Of a stretch of DNA of 21,534 nt, positions 9,040-18,415 are shown one piece after another. A model generated the notes under the pieces. The model was given only the letters and a program-made list of their open reading frames with translations, ran no database searches and was not told the origin of the DNA. Numbering within the stretch: the first letter of the stretch is position 1; every line of letters starts with the position of its first letter. A program made the position numbers and the translations under genes. This DNA is from Guyanagaster necrorhizus (lineage: Eukaryota > Basidiomycota > Agaricomycetes > Agaricales > Physalacriaceae): positions 1 to 21,534 of the forward strand of contig NW_025064972.1 in the NCBI RefSeq assembly GCF_019112545.1. The letters are read 5' to 3'.

Positions 9040-9895
9040 TCAATGGATCTCAGTGCCCATGCCTTTCCACCACTTTTTATCAAGACCGGCCATCGCCGCC
9101 GAATGGTATTTGCAGCTTTTCTAACAGCCGTCCCTGCTGAAACATGCATTGTAGCACCAGTCATAGCTGCCCCTTCGCCGGACATTCATCTTCTCCGCAT
9201 GTGCACGCAAAGTCTCGACAAGCCAGGTAGGGTTTTCAAGTTTTCCCATTTTCATGAAGTATGAGGCGGCCGGGAGTTCTGTAGTGGGATCAGGATATGG
9301 AATCATCCATGTTTCATGTGTTTGAATTTCCTCTGTGGTACATTTTGACTGATATCGGATAACGAAAACGTCGAGCAATTCGCGCAGCAACTCGTTGAGA
9401 TGCTGGATGGCAAAGCAAGGCATCGCAGAATAACGGTTCAACAGTTTGATCTTTGCAGAACCGCCAGATGTACCCTCGACGTCGGTTATAGAGTGCTCAA
9501 GCCACATCATCAAGTCGTGGTGGAGTTCAGTCGGTGAATGTGAATGTTCGGTATGTCGGAGGACAATGTGAAGCAGAACCCATAAGGCAGATTATCGGTC
9601 TTCAACAGTCATGAATTTCCAGACACCCTAGATATATATGATATAATGAAACAAGCTTGTGGAATTTTATGAAAAACCTACGGTTCTCTGTGAATGGTCG
9701 TCACTGCTTCGGTCCATAAGAATAATGCACTCATCGGATTCAATGAGAAATCCTCCATGATTTAGGGTGATCATGATGTGTCCGGCACAAATATGACAGT
9801 GCAGAATGTGGGCACTGTCGATGTGCTTCTACCGGGCTTTTCTACTAGGATACGCCTGAACATGAGGGGAATGAGTTGAACATGACTTGACTTAC
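9040..9895 (-). pseudogene. FunK1-type fungal kinase relic
   Basis: The minus strand has HILHCHICAGHIMI (about 9817-9776), matching the HRDIS-GNIMI catalytic loop of FunK1 kinases, but His-Arg-Asp has become His-Cys-His and the Asn is His. HGGFLIESDE follows where the family has a LIDWDLA metal-binding segment, so that Asp is also altered. Across an intron (9681-9628, GTAGGT...CTAG) comes RT-GVWKFM, the family hallmark RTGTWQFM. A TAA then precedes ALWVLLHIVLRHTEHSHS, and a TAG sits upstream in the KAR-KH segment. The C-terminal part (MIPYPDPTTELPAASYFM) is open to 9121 and a tail reaches a TGA at 9042-9040. Loss of the catalytic and metal residues plus stops makes an active kinase very unlikely. 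FunK1 kinases are strongly expanded in multicellular basidiomycetes. The 5' end is not resolved. Confidence 0.7.
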
Positions 9896-10397
9896 GGGCA
9901 TCATTATTGAAGACCTATGTAGGCCATCCCCAATAGGAAACCTCTATTGAGTAGCTGGCGGTTGTAGATCCAAAGACGTGATGTGTGCTCAGATGTATCT
10001 AGAATCGAAGCGGTGCAAACGATGAGAAGATGAGAAGAATCATGGATGCATCATGGAGGATCGTAGGATTGGGAACGTTGGGAAAAAAAAAAGGTATCCC
10101 CGATGCTTAGATCACTTTCTTTGAGGCTATAGACAAGATGGATATCTGATACTTGTCAACCCTCCCCTAACATCAGGTTCTGATTTCTGGAAAGGAGGCA
10201 AACCACGTTCATATATCATTGGGAAGGGAAGAGGGAAGACGTAGCCATTGAGAATGATTTGCAAGGTGTCTGTGTCTGACTCGAACCTTGCTCGATGTTT
10301 ACCGAAAAAAGCCACGGTCTTTCTACTCGATAACGGTCTGCCTCATGAGAATGCACACCAACGAAAAGCAGGATAAAAAAAATGAAATCAAATTGCA
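9896..10397. other. Intergenic region, no gene seen
   Basis: This holds upstream sequence of the FunK1 relic and the 3' flank of the dehydrogenase. A run of 10 A is at 10083-10092 and AT-rich sequence near 10375-10395 could serve 3' processing on the minus strand. The short frames here have no features. Confidence 0.4.
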
Positions 10398-11330
10398 TTA
10401 CTCCCCACTCAACGTCTGGCCTCCATCGACCAAAACGCTGCTCCCAACCATGAACCCATTCCTCGGCGAGCTCATCATAACAATGAGGTCGCCAATTTCC
10501 CCCGCCTCTCCAAACCGGCCAAGAGGGCACCCATCGATGATGCGCTTCGCAGCTTCGGGCATGGCGGCAGGGTGCGAAGCGAGACCCTTGGTGTAGATGT
10601 AGCCTGGGAGGATGGCGTTGATGTGGATGCCATTCGAGGTGTGGTCTTGGGCTGCAACGAATTAATTAGTAGAGAAGGGCAGTAGGGGTGAAGAGTGTAC
10701 CCACAGCTTTCGTCAACCCATTTGCTGTGTATTTGGTGTGAGTGTAGGTGCCTCTGTGGGGTAGGGCGATCACTGCTGCTGCGGCGCTGAGCACGATGAT
10801 GCTCCCACGCTCAGCAGGGCGCTTGGGAGACACAATCGGCGTGATGAGCCGTTCTTGTTTCTCCATGACGCTGATTTGCTCCCGCACCTGCCAGAAGATA
10901 CCGTTGATGTTCGTTTGCTGGATGGCGACCCAGTCTTCGGTTGGTATGGAGGAGAATTTCGCCTTGGTTCCCATCGTCTGGACAAAAACATCAGGGCCCC
11001 GGGTTTTTAGATAAGAAGAGAGGAGAGGAGGGAACCCACCCCGCCGATGTTCGCACAATAATCGACTCATCCAAAATGATCTACAGCGGTCTTCATAAGG
11101 TTCTTGATGGACTCTTCGATGCTTATATCGGTAGGGACGACGAGGATGTCGAGATCCGTGTTCTCGGCTATGGCTTTGCATTCAAGCGCAGTGGCGTGCA
11201 GAGGAGCGGGTGTGCACCCTGCGAGGACGAGGCCATATATGCCGGATTCGGCAAAGGAGAGTGCGGCGGCTTTGCTGATGCCTTGGCCGGCGCCGGTGAC
11301 GAGTGCGATGCCAGATGGGTAGAGTTTCAT
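10398..11330 (-). pseudogene. Short-chain dehydrogenase/reductase with one in-frame stop
   Basis: Three exons on the minus strand: 11330-11040, 10977-10701 and 10651-10398, with introns 11039-10978 (GTGGGT...TCCAG) and 10700-10652 (GTACAC...TGCAG). The product would be 273 positions, the usual length of a classical SDR, an NAD(P)H-dependent oxidoreductase of Rossmann fold. Visible motifs are the cofactor loop VTGAGQGIS (Ser for the last Gly of TGxxxGxG), ANIGG in place of NNAG, the strand IIVLSAAAA, the catalytic YTHTK (Y-x3-K) and the C-terminal VDGGQTL. Codon 88 (11069-11067) is TGA within DHFG-stop-VDYCAN, where the family has Arg; CGA to TGA is a single CpG transition. All splice sites and downstream frames are intact, so inactivation looks recent, or it is a sequencing error. 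The substrate cannot be told. It is unusually GC-rich for the window and divergent from the next gene. Confidence 0.85.
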
Positions 11331-11420
11331 GAGTGATATGAGGGGATAGAAGGGATGTGGTGAGTGGGATTATATGGATTATGGCGAGGGCGGGGTAAGA
11401 CAGCGGTAGGGTCGGCGCAG

Positions 11421-11432
11421 ATTATATATAAT
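11421..11432. promoter_or_regulatory. Palindromic TATA element between divergent genes
   Basis: ATTATATATAAT is a perfect 12-bp palindrome located 91 bp upstream of the dehydrogenase ATG on the minus strand and just before the coding frame of the plus-strand gene. It can be read as a TATA box in either direction, so one element could serve both genes. Function is inferred from sequence and position only. Confidence 0.45.
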
Positions 11433-11441
11433 CATGTGTGA

Positions 11442-12502
11442 TTGCATTCAACTCGTACCGAGGAATTGCCTAGCCTCGTATCTCAGGGCGGTAAACTAGC
11501 CACATTCTTTCGTGCGATCATCGATGGGAAGTTGTCCCAGCCACCGCCAGTGGAACTTGTCGACCACTGCCGACTTTTTAGTCAGCAAAATAAAGAGGAT
11601 GGGGAAAAGGCGAATGCTGAGGAGATGACCCCACCGGAGAGTGGAGAGTTGCATGCCAAACCTGCAGAATCGCCTTTAGGCCAGGTTCCAGTAACGGCAA
11701 GTCCTGTATTCTTTCCTTTCTTTTTTTATCATGTAATGACCATGAGATCTAGATGGATGTTCTCAAAGTCATGAAACCGGTATTGACCGTTGCAGCCAAC
11801 TTTCAGGAAGAGCTGGAGGAATCCATTAAGCAAAGCAAGGGAAGATGATCCATTACGTTGCTGTAGCTTCCATGAATAAATGCTTATTTTAGGGGAAAGC
11901 AGTCCAAGTCGATGCACTCGTACACAGGATTCGTCAATTTTCATATTTACTGGTTTTCATACTACACAAGCCCAAGGGGAACAAAGGAACAGCATCTGTG
12001 TTTGGGACTGCTCTCTGCAAGAACCTCGAGACATCCCTCAAAGATTATGCCATGTACGGTTCAATTTCCGCTCCAACATTGACTTCCTACTCATGCCTAG
12101 CTCAGTACAGCCGAGGCTCTCATCAAAGGCCTGAAGATGGCGGTGGACCTTGGACAATGGAGGAATCACAATGGGATACAGGCCCAGCTTGACTTTGCAG
12201 AGAATAAGTGGGAATTCATCCAAGGAATGATGGAGGTGCGATTATTATTATCCGATCTTTTTCTTTTCATAAGCTAACTGACCGCATATAGGTGCTGTTA
12301 GCACAGGCCCGTTCGAAGACAATGACGGAGGTCATTTTGAATGCCTTTTCAAGTTCACAAACCATGCACATGCCTACTCTAGCAAGTTTAGATGACGAGG
12401 ATGCGAGTCTGCTCCTCTCAGGTATGAACATTTCCTTTTGCGCATTGGACGATAAACCTTTTCTCCCATCCAGATGGAATTGTGCCATCATACTACTCGT
12501 GA
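11442..12502 (+). CDS. Hypothetical helical protein, spliced, partly decayed
   Basis: The reading follows six blocks: to 11696, 11753-11839, 11893-12058, 12111-12235, 12292-12421 and 12474-12502. Introns are 11697-11752 (GC-AG, GCAAGT donor), 11840-11892, 12059-12110 (GTTCAA), 12236-12291 (with CTAAC branch site) and 12422-12473. Segments such as VAANFQEELEESIKQSK, AEALIKGLKMAVDLGQW and LDFAENKWEFIQGMMEV are clearly protein-like, amphipathic and probably alpha-helical. The first block is open from 11442 but has no ATG until 11622, which could be the start. The donor at 11840 reads GGAAGA instead of GTAAGA; unspliced, it hits TGA within three codons. No family is recognised and no signal peptide or catalytic motif is seen. 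It may be a gene damaged at one splice site, or the true exon boundary lies elsewhere. Confidence 0.5.
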
Positions 12503-13456
12503 TCTGACTGTTATTGGAGGAGCAGCCATCATTTGGTTGTATGCGTTGGTTGCAATTTGCTCCGTGATCAGGTGTAGTTATTCAAGATAGTGGGTCTGTT
12601 ATGTTTTCTTCACTTCCCTTTGTCTTTGTCCCTCCTCTTGTTACTGTGCCTTTGTCCCTACCTTTTTCAATATCAAAAGGATTAGTCTCTTATGATGCTT
12701 TCTCCATCCCTTTTCCTGCTAGATCTGTCCCCTTGAGTGTTCCAATTTTGGCTGCGATTTTGCCACTTTTCATCCGTCATCAACTATGTGTCTTTTCCTT
12801 GTTGTGACCACCAGCCCTGGTTGCTGCTGATTTATCTCTGAATCTCTGTCACCTTAGCTGTGGCTCCGGCTGCTATACAGAAGTTGGGTAGGCATAGCTC
12901 ATACTAAATCCTTTCCTCCAATCTGGTGCTGGGGCAGCCTACTTCTGGAACTATCGTGGTCGCAGGCCAGGTATTGACTACAGATGGCACTGGGATGGTC
13001 ACTTCAGCTACGAGCGCAGCATCTTCTCATCGAGTTTGGTGCTGATCTTTTTACAGAACAACCACTAGCAGCAGCTCCTCCACTGTTACATCGTCCACAA
13101 AACCCCTCAGCAGTTCCTGCACCCACTTGAATGCTGCTGACCTTCACTATATAAAATCAATTTCTGGATTCCTTTTCCTAGCATTATATCGACCAACCAT
13201 GACCTCTGTACCATCCTTTCTGACAATCCGACTTCTGTAGTATGTTACTTATCATTCACTCTCTTCTTCATCTAAAACATTGAAGTATTGGACCAGTTGT
13301 GAGTCTATGACTACATTTTCCCCATGTGACTCTGATTCTGTTCCAAGTTCTTTGGCAGCCTTTTCAATTGGGCTTTATTGGGAATGTTAACTGCCCAATT
13401 ATGTGTGTTGTCACTTCCTCCTCACCAATGTCACTATTGACTACCAACATCTAAAA
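12503..13456. other. Low-information region with Ser/Thr-rich coding traces
   Basis: A plus frame (12601-12807) is hydrophobic and T/C-rich without domain features. From about 12930 to 13130, plus-strand pieces such as PTSGTIVVAGQVLTTDGTGM and TTTSSSSSTVTSSTKP, in different frames, resemble a Ser/Thr-rich extracellular or linker protein broken by frameshifts. No full gene, repeat or LTR is identifiable. Confidence 0.3.
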
Positions 13457-14221
13457 TCAGACAGTTTCTACATCCATTTCCCAAAAGAAGAGCACACATC
13501 TATCAAGACTTTCAGTGCATCCACAAGTGATAACCATCTCCAAAGCTACTAATTTACATTGCAGTATACTTCTTGTACATCCTAGACCTGGTGCAAACAG
13601 TTGAATCAATGCATTATTCATATTATATCCTAGTGTATGGGTGAGGTGATCTATCAGTTCAATATGGTGAGCCAATGCATCGGCGAGATTCTGTTGAGAT
13701 GTACCAGAAGTCAAGCTTCAAGCTTTGACCCAAAATAGAAACCAGAGGAGGATCAAAGAGAGGATCCTGAGCCAGAAAAATTGAAGGTGAGCAAGGAAAA
13801 GATCATCACGTTTGTCAGCCTGGTTCAATGAAAAAGTTGGCACATCAAGGAGATTCAGCAAAGAATCATAGTCACCAATAAGCAACCATTTTCTCTTCTG
13901 TAACCATGAGCTTGTATGCATCTAGAAGAAAACAATATGCTAGGGCATGGATGAAACAATCTGTGGAACATACCAGTCTTCACCAAACATTTCACCCATT
14001 TTTACCTTGATGCCCTTAAGTCCTGCCAACATTTCATGAAGAAGAGATTGCTTCACTGAATAGGTTTTGGCCTTTGCTGTTTCATCTTTGGCAGTTTGAT
14101 TGCTCATGACGAATTCATAGGACATGCAGAGTTCTATGTGATGCTTGAGATCTTCGACTTTGAGGAGTTGGAGGCCTATCATCTCGCTTTCAGGGGATAT
14201 CGAGATGCTGGGTTTGGACAT
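13457..14221 (-). pseudogene. Hypothetical spliced gene or relic
   Basis: A minus-strand ATG at 14221 (context AAGCAATGTCC) opens an 82-codon exon to 13974 containing QLLKVEDLKHHIELCMSY and LLHEMLAGLKGIKVKMG. A GTATGT donor at 13973 can join an acceptor ACAAG at 13911, continuing SWLQKRKWLLIGDYDSLLNL and DKRDDLFLAHLQFFWLRI to a stop at 13720-13718. In a shifted frame, LADALAHHIELIDHLTHTLG follows to 13457, suggesting a further exon or a frameshift. A TTTAAATA sequence on the minus strand at about 14284 may be its TATA element. The composition is protein-like and largely helical; no family is recognised. The gene lies just downstream of, and in the same orientation as, the copia relic, but its residues do not resemble copia pol. 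Confidence 0.35.
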
Positions 14222-14289
14222 TGCTTGGAGAGTAAGAGCAGAAAGGGCTTGATCGGTGAGGATGGTGGTAGTTCAAGTTGTATTTAAAA

Positions 14290-14788
14290 TTCCAACACCA
14301 GCTGTTGCTCATGCATCTCCTAACATTGATCTCCAACCACCATCTTGTTACTATGTATAACTATGGCCATTCCAACATCCAATTCTTTGTGTGCCTCCAT
14401 CTTTGGACTGCTATCCAAGATAGTGAGCAATGGTGATGAGAGACTTTTTGCAAAGAAAGAAAGGTTCATAAAAGTATGACTCTGTGAATATTGTCACATC
14501 ACTTCAGATAACCTATTTTTTTTGCCTCAGAGGAGTATTATTCTTGTCCATTGATTCCAACGGTAGTAGTGGATCCTGACAATGAGGAGGAGAACAAAAA
14601 TAGTGCAATGATGTGCATGCAATTATGTCGAGAACACACACAGTTCACTGTTGTTTCTGGCTATACAAGACCAGCATTGGGAGGTGGGATAGAGGGAAAA
14701 GGCAGCCATCTCACAAGTGCCATGACCAGTCCATCATTGTTCTTGGCCTGGTAGCAAAACAGAACCACCCTAACCTTCCAACAAGTCA
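14290..14788. other. Spacer between copia relic and hypothetical gene
   Basis: Copia-like pol domains would be expected here if the element were complete, but neither an aspartic protease (DSGA-type) nor integrase motif can be read in any frame. Short plus frames (14551-14843) have no features. No second LTR was found. Confidence 0.4.
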
Positions 14789-16030
14789 TTATGTAATCAT
14801 GGTTTGCAAGGGACCTGGGATTGTGACCAAGTGCTGGAAATGATGAACTATGAGGTATGTGACATGCATATAAGTGGAGAGATTTCCTTCCTTACTAGTA
14901 TTTCTGGTTTCAGCAGTGAACTCAAGGTCTGACATTGATCCATAGTCACTTTCAGGATCGATTTCATGGGGAAACAATTAGGAAGTGAGTGGTCAATTTC
15001 TGCATCGGATTTGCTGCCTTCTATCTCACTCAGACTGATATCTTCATCATCTGTTAGCCAGGCAATTTCTTCATCCACATATTTCACTTTTAGCCCTTCT
15101 AAAGGACTATTCTCCACCCCTCTTGAAGACTCGGCATCCAAGTGTTCAGCAACATTTTGTTCTGCCATTTCCAACCATTTACAGTCATCCTCCTTGGATT
15201 CCAAATTGTACATGGCTGCCCAAACACCATTGTCGTCGCTATCTGCAGCAGTATTTGCAATAGCCTTCCCTTTTCCTTTTAGCTTCAGACCCTGTCCTTC
15301 TTTTCCTCCACCCTTTCCTCAGCAATCTGCACTTACATGTCCCTTCTTATGGCAGTTATAACACTCCACATTGGATTTCTTTCCCTTTCCTTTCCGGCCA
15401 CCTTTAGATGAGTTTGCATTTACACTGAATGTGACTTCTTTCACCTCTTTGGTCCGAGTTTTTAGGGCATGTCGGTCAGCCTCATCACGAATACCATAAA
15501 GGTAAGTGTCTGGGTGGGGGGGCTTGTTGAGGAGAGCAGATGTTGCTGTTAACGCTGCTAGATATGGGTCATATGATGTCAGTAGTGATCCTAGGAGTAT
15601 TGCAACAAAGTTTTCATCTCCTGAATCAGCTCTCATAGTGATGAGGTCCTCATGTATGGATTGGAGCTTCCAGCACAAATTCACTGTCATCATCTTCGAT
15701 TTATTCTCAAATTCATCCTTCACCTTCTCCCACATCTTTCCTGCTGTTGCCTCTCCCTTAACCTTCAAGAAAGGGAATCCGGAATTGTAGATGCGATTCC
15801 CTGCTTTACTATTGCCTCTTCTGATCTCAATAGCCTCACCACTCCTGGATGATGAGCTATTGATGCAGTTTCCTCTGTTTTGAGATTCTGGGGGTCTGCA
15901 GGAATCTGTGGATGTAGTGCCTTGTGATCCTTGTCTAAATGGTCTTGAAGACCAGCAGCTTTGGCAGCAAATACTAGGCAATCTCAAGAGAATATCTTAG
16001 ACAGGATGAATAAATGATCAGTGTTTATAA
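14789..16030 (-). mobile_element. Ty1/copia gag relic
   Basis: The minus strand encodes a decayed copia-type Gag (UBN2-like). An early block ends EEAIVKQGIASTIPDSL; a shift in frame leads to VKGEATAGKMWEKVKDEFEN and MTVNLCWKLQSIHEDLITM, where the segment between KLQ and the EDLITM block is shorter than usual, indicating an internal deletion. ENFVAILLGSLLTSYDPYLA follows. The zinc knuckle CYNCHKKGHVSADC fits C-x2-C-x4-H-x4-C and binds RNA in Gag. The next codon is TGA (15321-15319) where relatives have Trp; coding then continues as GKGGGKEGQGLKLKGKGK and an acidic stretch, with another frame change near 14970. Protease, integrase and reverse transcriptase are absent. Inactive, truncated element. 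Confidence 0.85.
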
Positions 16031-16082
16031 GCAAGACAACGTGATACTGGAGTGTGCTTCAATGGATTTTTAGGTATGGTCA

Positions 16083-16097
16083 GGGCCTATGACCTAT
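16083..16097 (-). other. Probable copia primer-binding site
   Basis: Immediately inside the LTR, the minus strand reads ATAGGTCATAGGCCC. This resembles the GGTTATGGGCCC complement of the initiator-tRNA-Met anticodon arm that primes Drosophila copia and related elements, with two transitions. Its position between LTR and gag supports the assignment. Confidence 0.55.
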
Positions 16098-16366
16098 TGA
16101 AATCCTTGTTATAGCAAGCACTTGAGCACATGTAGAATGATTAGAATGAATGAAGATTGTATTCAATGTACCAGAATACAGTTGTATTTAAATAAAAAAT
16201 AAGTATCATAGAAACATAAGTATCAAGGGAATAATGACTGTGGGAGCAAATGAAGCTGTACTCAAGAGTATGAGTGAGTACAATTGAGCCTAGTTACCAT
16301 ATCCAGATGCCAATGGATTAATCTGTCAAGTTGGCTTGGTGTTGACATTCAGCTTATGTTCCAACA
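16098..16366 (-). mobile_element. 5' LTR of the copia relic
   Basis: Read on the minus strand, the sequence begins TGTTGGAACATAAGC at 16366 and ends GGATTTCA at 16098, next to the primer-binding site; that makes 269 bp with TG...CA ends. A TATTTAAATA-like promoter lies near 16190. It differs from the 217-bp solo LTRs elsewhere in the window although the ends are similar, so it is another family. The inner boundary is inferred from the primer-binding site because the partner 3' LTR is not in the window. Confidence 0.65.
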
Positions 16367-16508
16367 CTGTGGATTTACCCAATAAATCCAGCACAAAATA
16401 CTTCAAAGTATTTGACCTCCCTTAAATACCAATGGACTGCAGCAGGAGCCCTACAATTTTGCGGTTGATCATCAATTTTTTGTATCATGTACAATTTTCA
16501 TTCTGGGA
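16367..16508. other. Spacer between copia LTR and minisatellite
   Basis: No coding frame is seen. It holds a small perfect inverted repeat, AAATACTT at 16396-16403 and AAGTATTT at 16406-16413, with a 2-bp spacer. Confidence 0.4.
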
Positions 16509-16920
16509 TGTAGTAGGGAGTGCATCACATCCACAGTACATGACTGATTCTTGAAATATGTCCATTCTTGCCATTTAGAATCTACGTAGGGCTTGTATCC
16601 AGTCCGCGGTACATGACCGATTCTCGAAATATGCCCATTCTTGTGTTTTATAATCTTGTAGGGCTCGCATTCAGTCCACGGTACATGACCGATTCTCGAA
16701 ATATGCCCATTCTTGCCATTCAGAATTTGTGTAGGGAGCATATACAGTCCGTGGTACATGACCGATTCTCGAAATATGGCCATTCTTGCCATTTAGAAAC
16801 TGCGTAGGTAGCGTGTACAGTCCGCGGTACATGACCGATTCTCGAAATATGACCATTCTTGTCATTTAGAATCTTGTAGTGAGCGCATCTACTCCGCGGT
16901 AAATCACCAATTTTCACATG
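16509..16920. repeat. 73-bp tandem minisatellite, five units plus a partial
   Basis: The motif GTACATGACCGATTCTCGAA recurs starting at 16536 (slightly diverged), 16609, 16681, 16754 and 16827, with a degraded copy at 16899, giving spacings of 72-73 bp. The core of about 37 bp, continuing through AATATGnCCATTCTTG, is nearly constant in the inner units, whereas the intervening 35 bp varies. The outermost units are the most diverged, the usual pattern of an array homogenised from the middle. Because 73 is not a multiple of three, the overlapping minus-strand open frames with repeated NGHISRIGHVPRT peptides shift phase each unit and are not a repeat protein. It adjoins the copia LTR region. Confidence 0.9.
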
Positions 16921-17231
16921 GAGAGCAGAATACGGCCTTCATTAATAAATTTTGGGTAGAAATAACATTCAGTATGCTACAGATTTATTTTACATTTTGG
17001 CAATAAATGTACACTAGGTATAGCAATGACTATGGTATGGTGTGGAAGTCTACATTGTCAAGACATGTGGTCGGCAAGTATGCTACAAGAATATAACAAT
17101 GCTAAGTACAAAAGAATGTGGCGATTATCAAGAAGAAATCAACAGCTATGGTTGTGTCATGAAAAGAAAGTGTTCTGTGCTCCTGCGAAACATCAGAGGT
17201 AATTTGGTTCTGTAGAATGACGAAACTCACG
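16921..17231. other. AT-rich spacer or 3' part of the small gene
   Basis: No independent gene is seen. In an alternative reading of the minus-strand gene to the right, an intron with a GTGAGT donor and a TTTCGCAG acceptor (about 17232-17185) leads to a last exon ending at TAG 17104-17102. Confidence 0.3.
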
Positions 17232-17625
17232 TTACAGCATCTCATCTCCCAGCCAGTGGAGTTTGTAGTGGGTACTCGTTCTTCCAGTGTGGTCCTCCCA
17301 TTGCGTTTGCCCACAGGGCGAATGGTCACCAGTACTGCTGACCGTGCAGTGGATCGCCCAGACCCTGATTCCTGAATTTGATCCCCGGATCGTCCAATGA
17401 AGGTTGGACCCGTGATCCAACTCCCTGATCTAAAATTAATCAGATCATGACAGGTGCATACGGCACTTACAGAAGTAGCCAGTCCGTCGGCATATACCCC
17501 AACTGCGCTCTGACCTCCTGCTCTTGGGCCCTTACACATTCCACCAGATCCGACTTGAATGTAGCCAATTGCGCGTTGCTTTGTGTCTGAGCGACGCTCC
17601 AGTTCATCCAAAGGTCGATCTTCAT
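17232..17625 (-). CDS. Small hypothetical spliced gene
   Basis: A minus-strand ATG at 17625 (context CACCATGA) opens MKIDLWMNWSVAQTQSNAQL and continues to PTDWLL at 17471. A canonical GTAAGT donor follows at 17470, with a choice of acceptors: TTTTAG at 17430 or ATCAG at 17425. The second gives ELDHGSNLHWTIRGSNSG and a stop at 17234-17232, 115 residues in all; the first keeps a different frame (SGSWITGPTFIGRSGDQ) open to 17102. The first exon is charged and helical, credible as protein; the second is less so in either frame. No domain, signal peptide or membrane segment is recognised. C/T-rich sequence and AT-rich DNA upstream (17640-17860) fit a promoter and leader. Confidence 0.35.
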
Positions 17626-17859
17626 GGTGAGGATTTAGCGTCGAGGTCGGAGATTGTGATCGGCTGGCAGGGCAGACGGAAGAGGCATGGATTGCGCCAG
17701 AGGGCGGGAATAGACATTGAGCACGAGGGGCGGGAGAGCGAATGCGGAAGTAGAGAATCACGATCAAACGATATTAAGCGCCCACAGCATGTTGACGTTG
17801 ATGCCGCTGGCTATCAATCGATGATGAAATCGATCGATCAGATAAAAGATAATTAAGTG

Positions 17860-18415
17860 GCTGTGTCATAAGTGGCTGTGTGATATGATTGAACATTCGG
17901 CAGGGTGCATGGCACAACGGCCAAAAAGTAATTTGTGCAATCACAGCTATAATTGCATTAAATATATGGTGGCAAAATTCAGCTTCCACTGACGATCTAT
18001 TGCAGCATACAATTACTTTTTTGAATACATTCCACATTGATAATCACTGAACATGTCTGAATGTTTTCCCTGAATATTTTTTCAAAAAACTGTGGTAACT
18101 GCAGTCATTGATTGATCAGGTTCCTGAAAAAGAAGAAGCTGGATAAGGAGGTGCATATACCCAAGTATGGTTAATTACGCTTCTTATCGAATATGTTTCC
18201 AGATGTCTCGATATTGATCTTTGACGTTGATGCATCTAGAATTGAAGAAAAAAAAATTTAACCTCTATGAGGTAAACCCCGCCATCAGCATCAGCTTCGT
18301 ATGCCACAGCGCCATATATATAGGGCATGGGCATCGCATATATTTTATTCTTTCTTTCCCCCCATAAAAAAGTTGATTCTCACTCTGCGATTCAGCACCA
18401 CTGCTCATCTTCAAA
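17860..18415 (+). promoter_or_regulatory. Upstream region and core promoter of the Snf2-like gene
   Basis: A TATATATA box at 18315-18322 lies 94 bp before the ATG at 18416. A pyrimidine tract (TCTTTCTTTCCCCCC) follows at 18350-18364, a common fungal start-site feature, and the start context TCAAAATGCC has A at -3. Farther left, AAGTGGCTGTGT is repeated twice at about 17855-17882. No gene is otherwise visible. Confidence 0.5.

Noticed and set aside
16472..16917. Repeat protein with NGHISRIGHVPRT units on the minus strand
   Set aside because: The 72-73 bp period changes frame every unit, so no single frame carries the repeat; it is a by-product of the minisatellite.
16509..16920. CRISPR-like array of conserved repeat and variable spacer
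   Set aside because: The linkers are homologous diverged sequence, not unrelated spacers. The period is one continuous 73-bp unit and the surrounding genes are eukaryotic.
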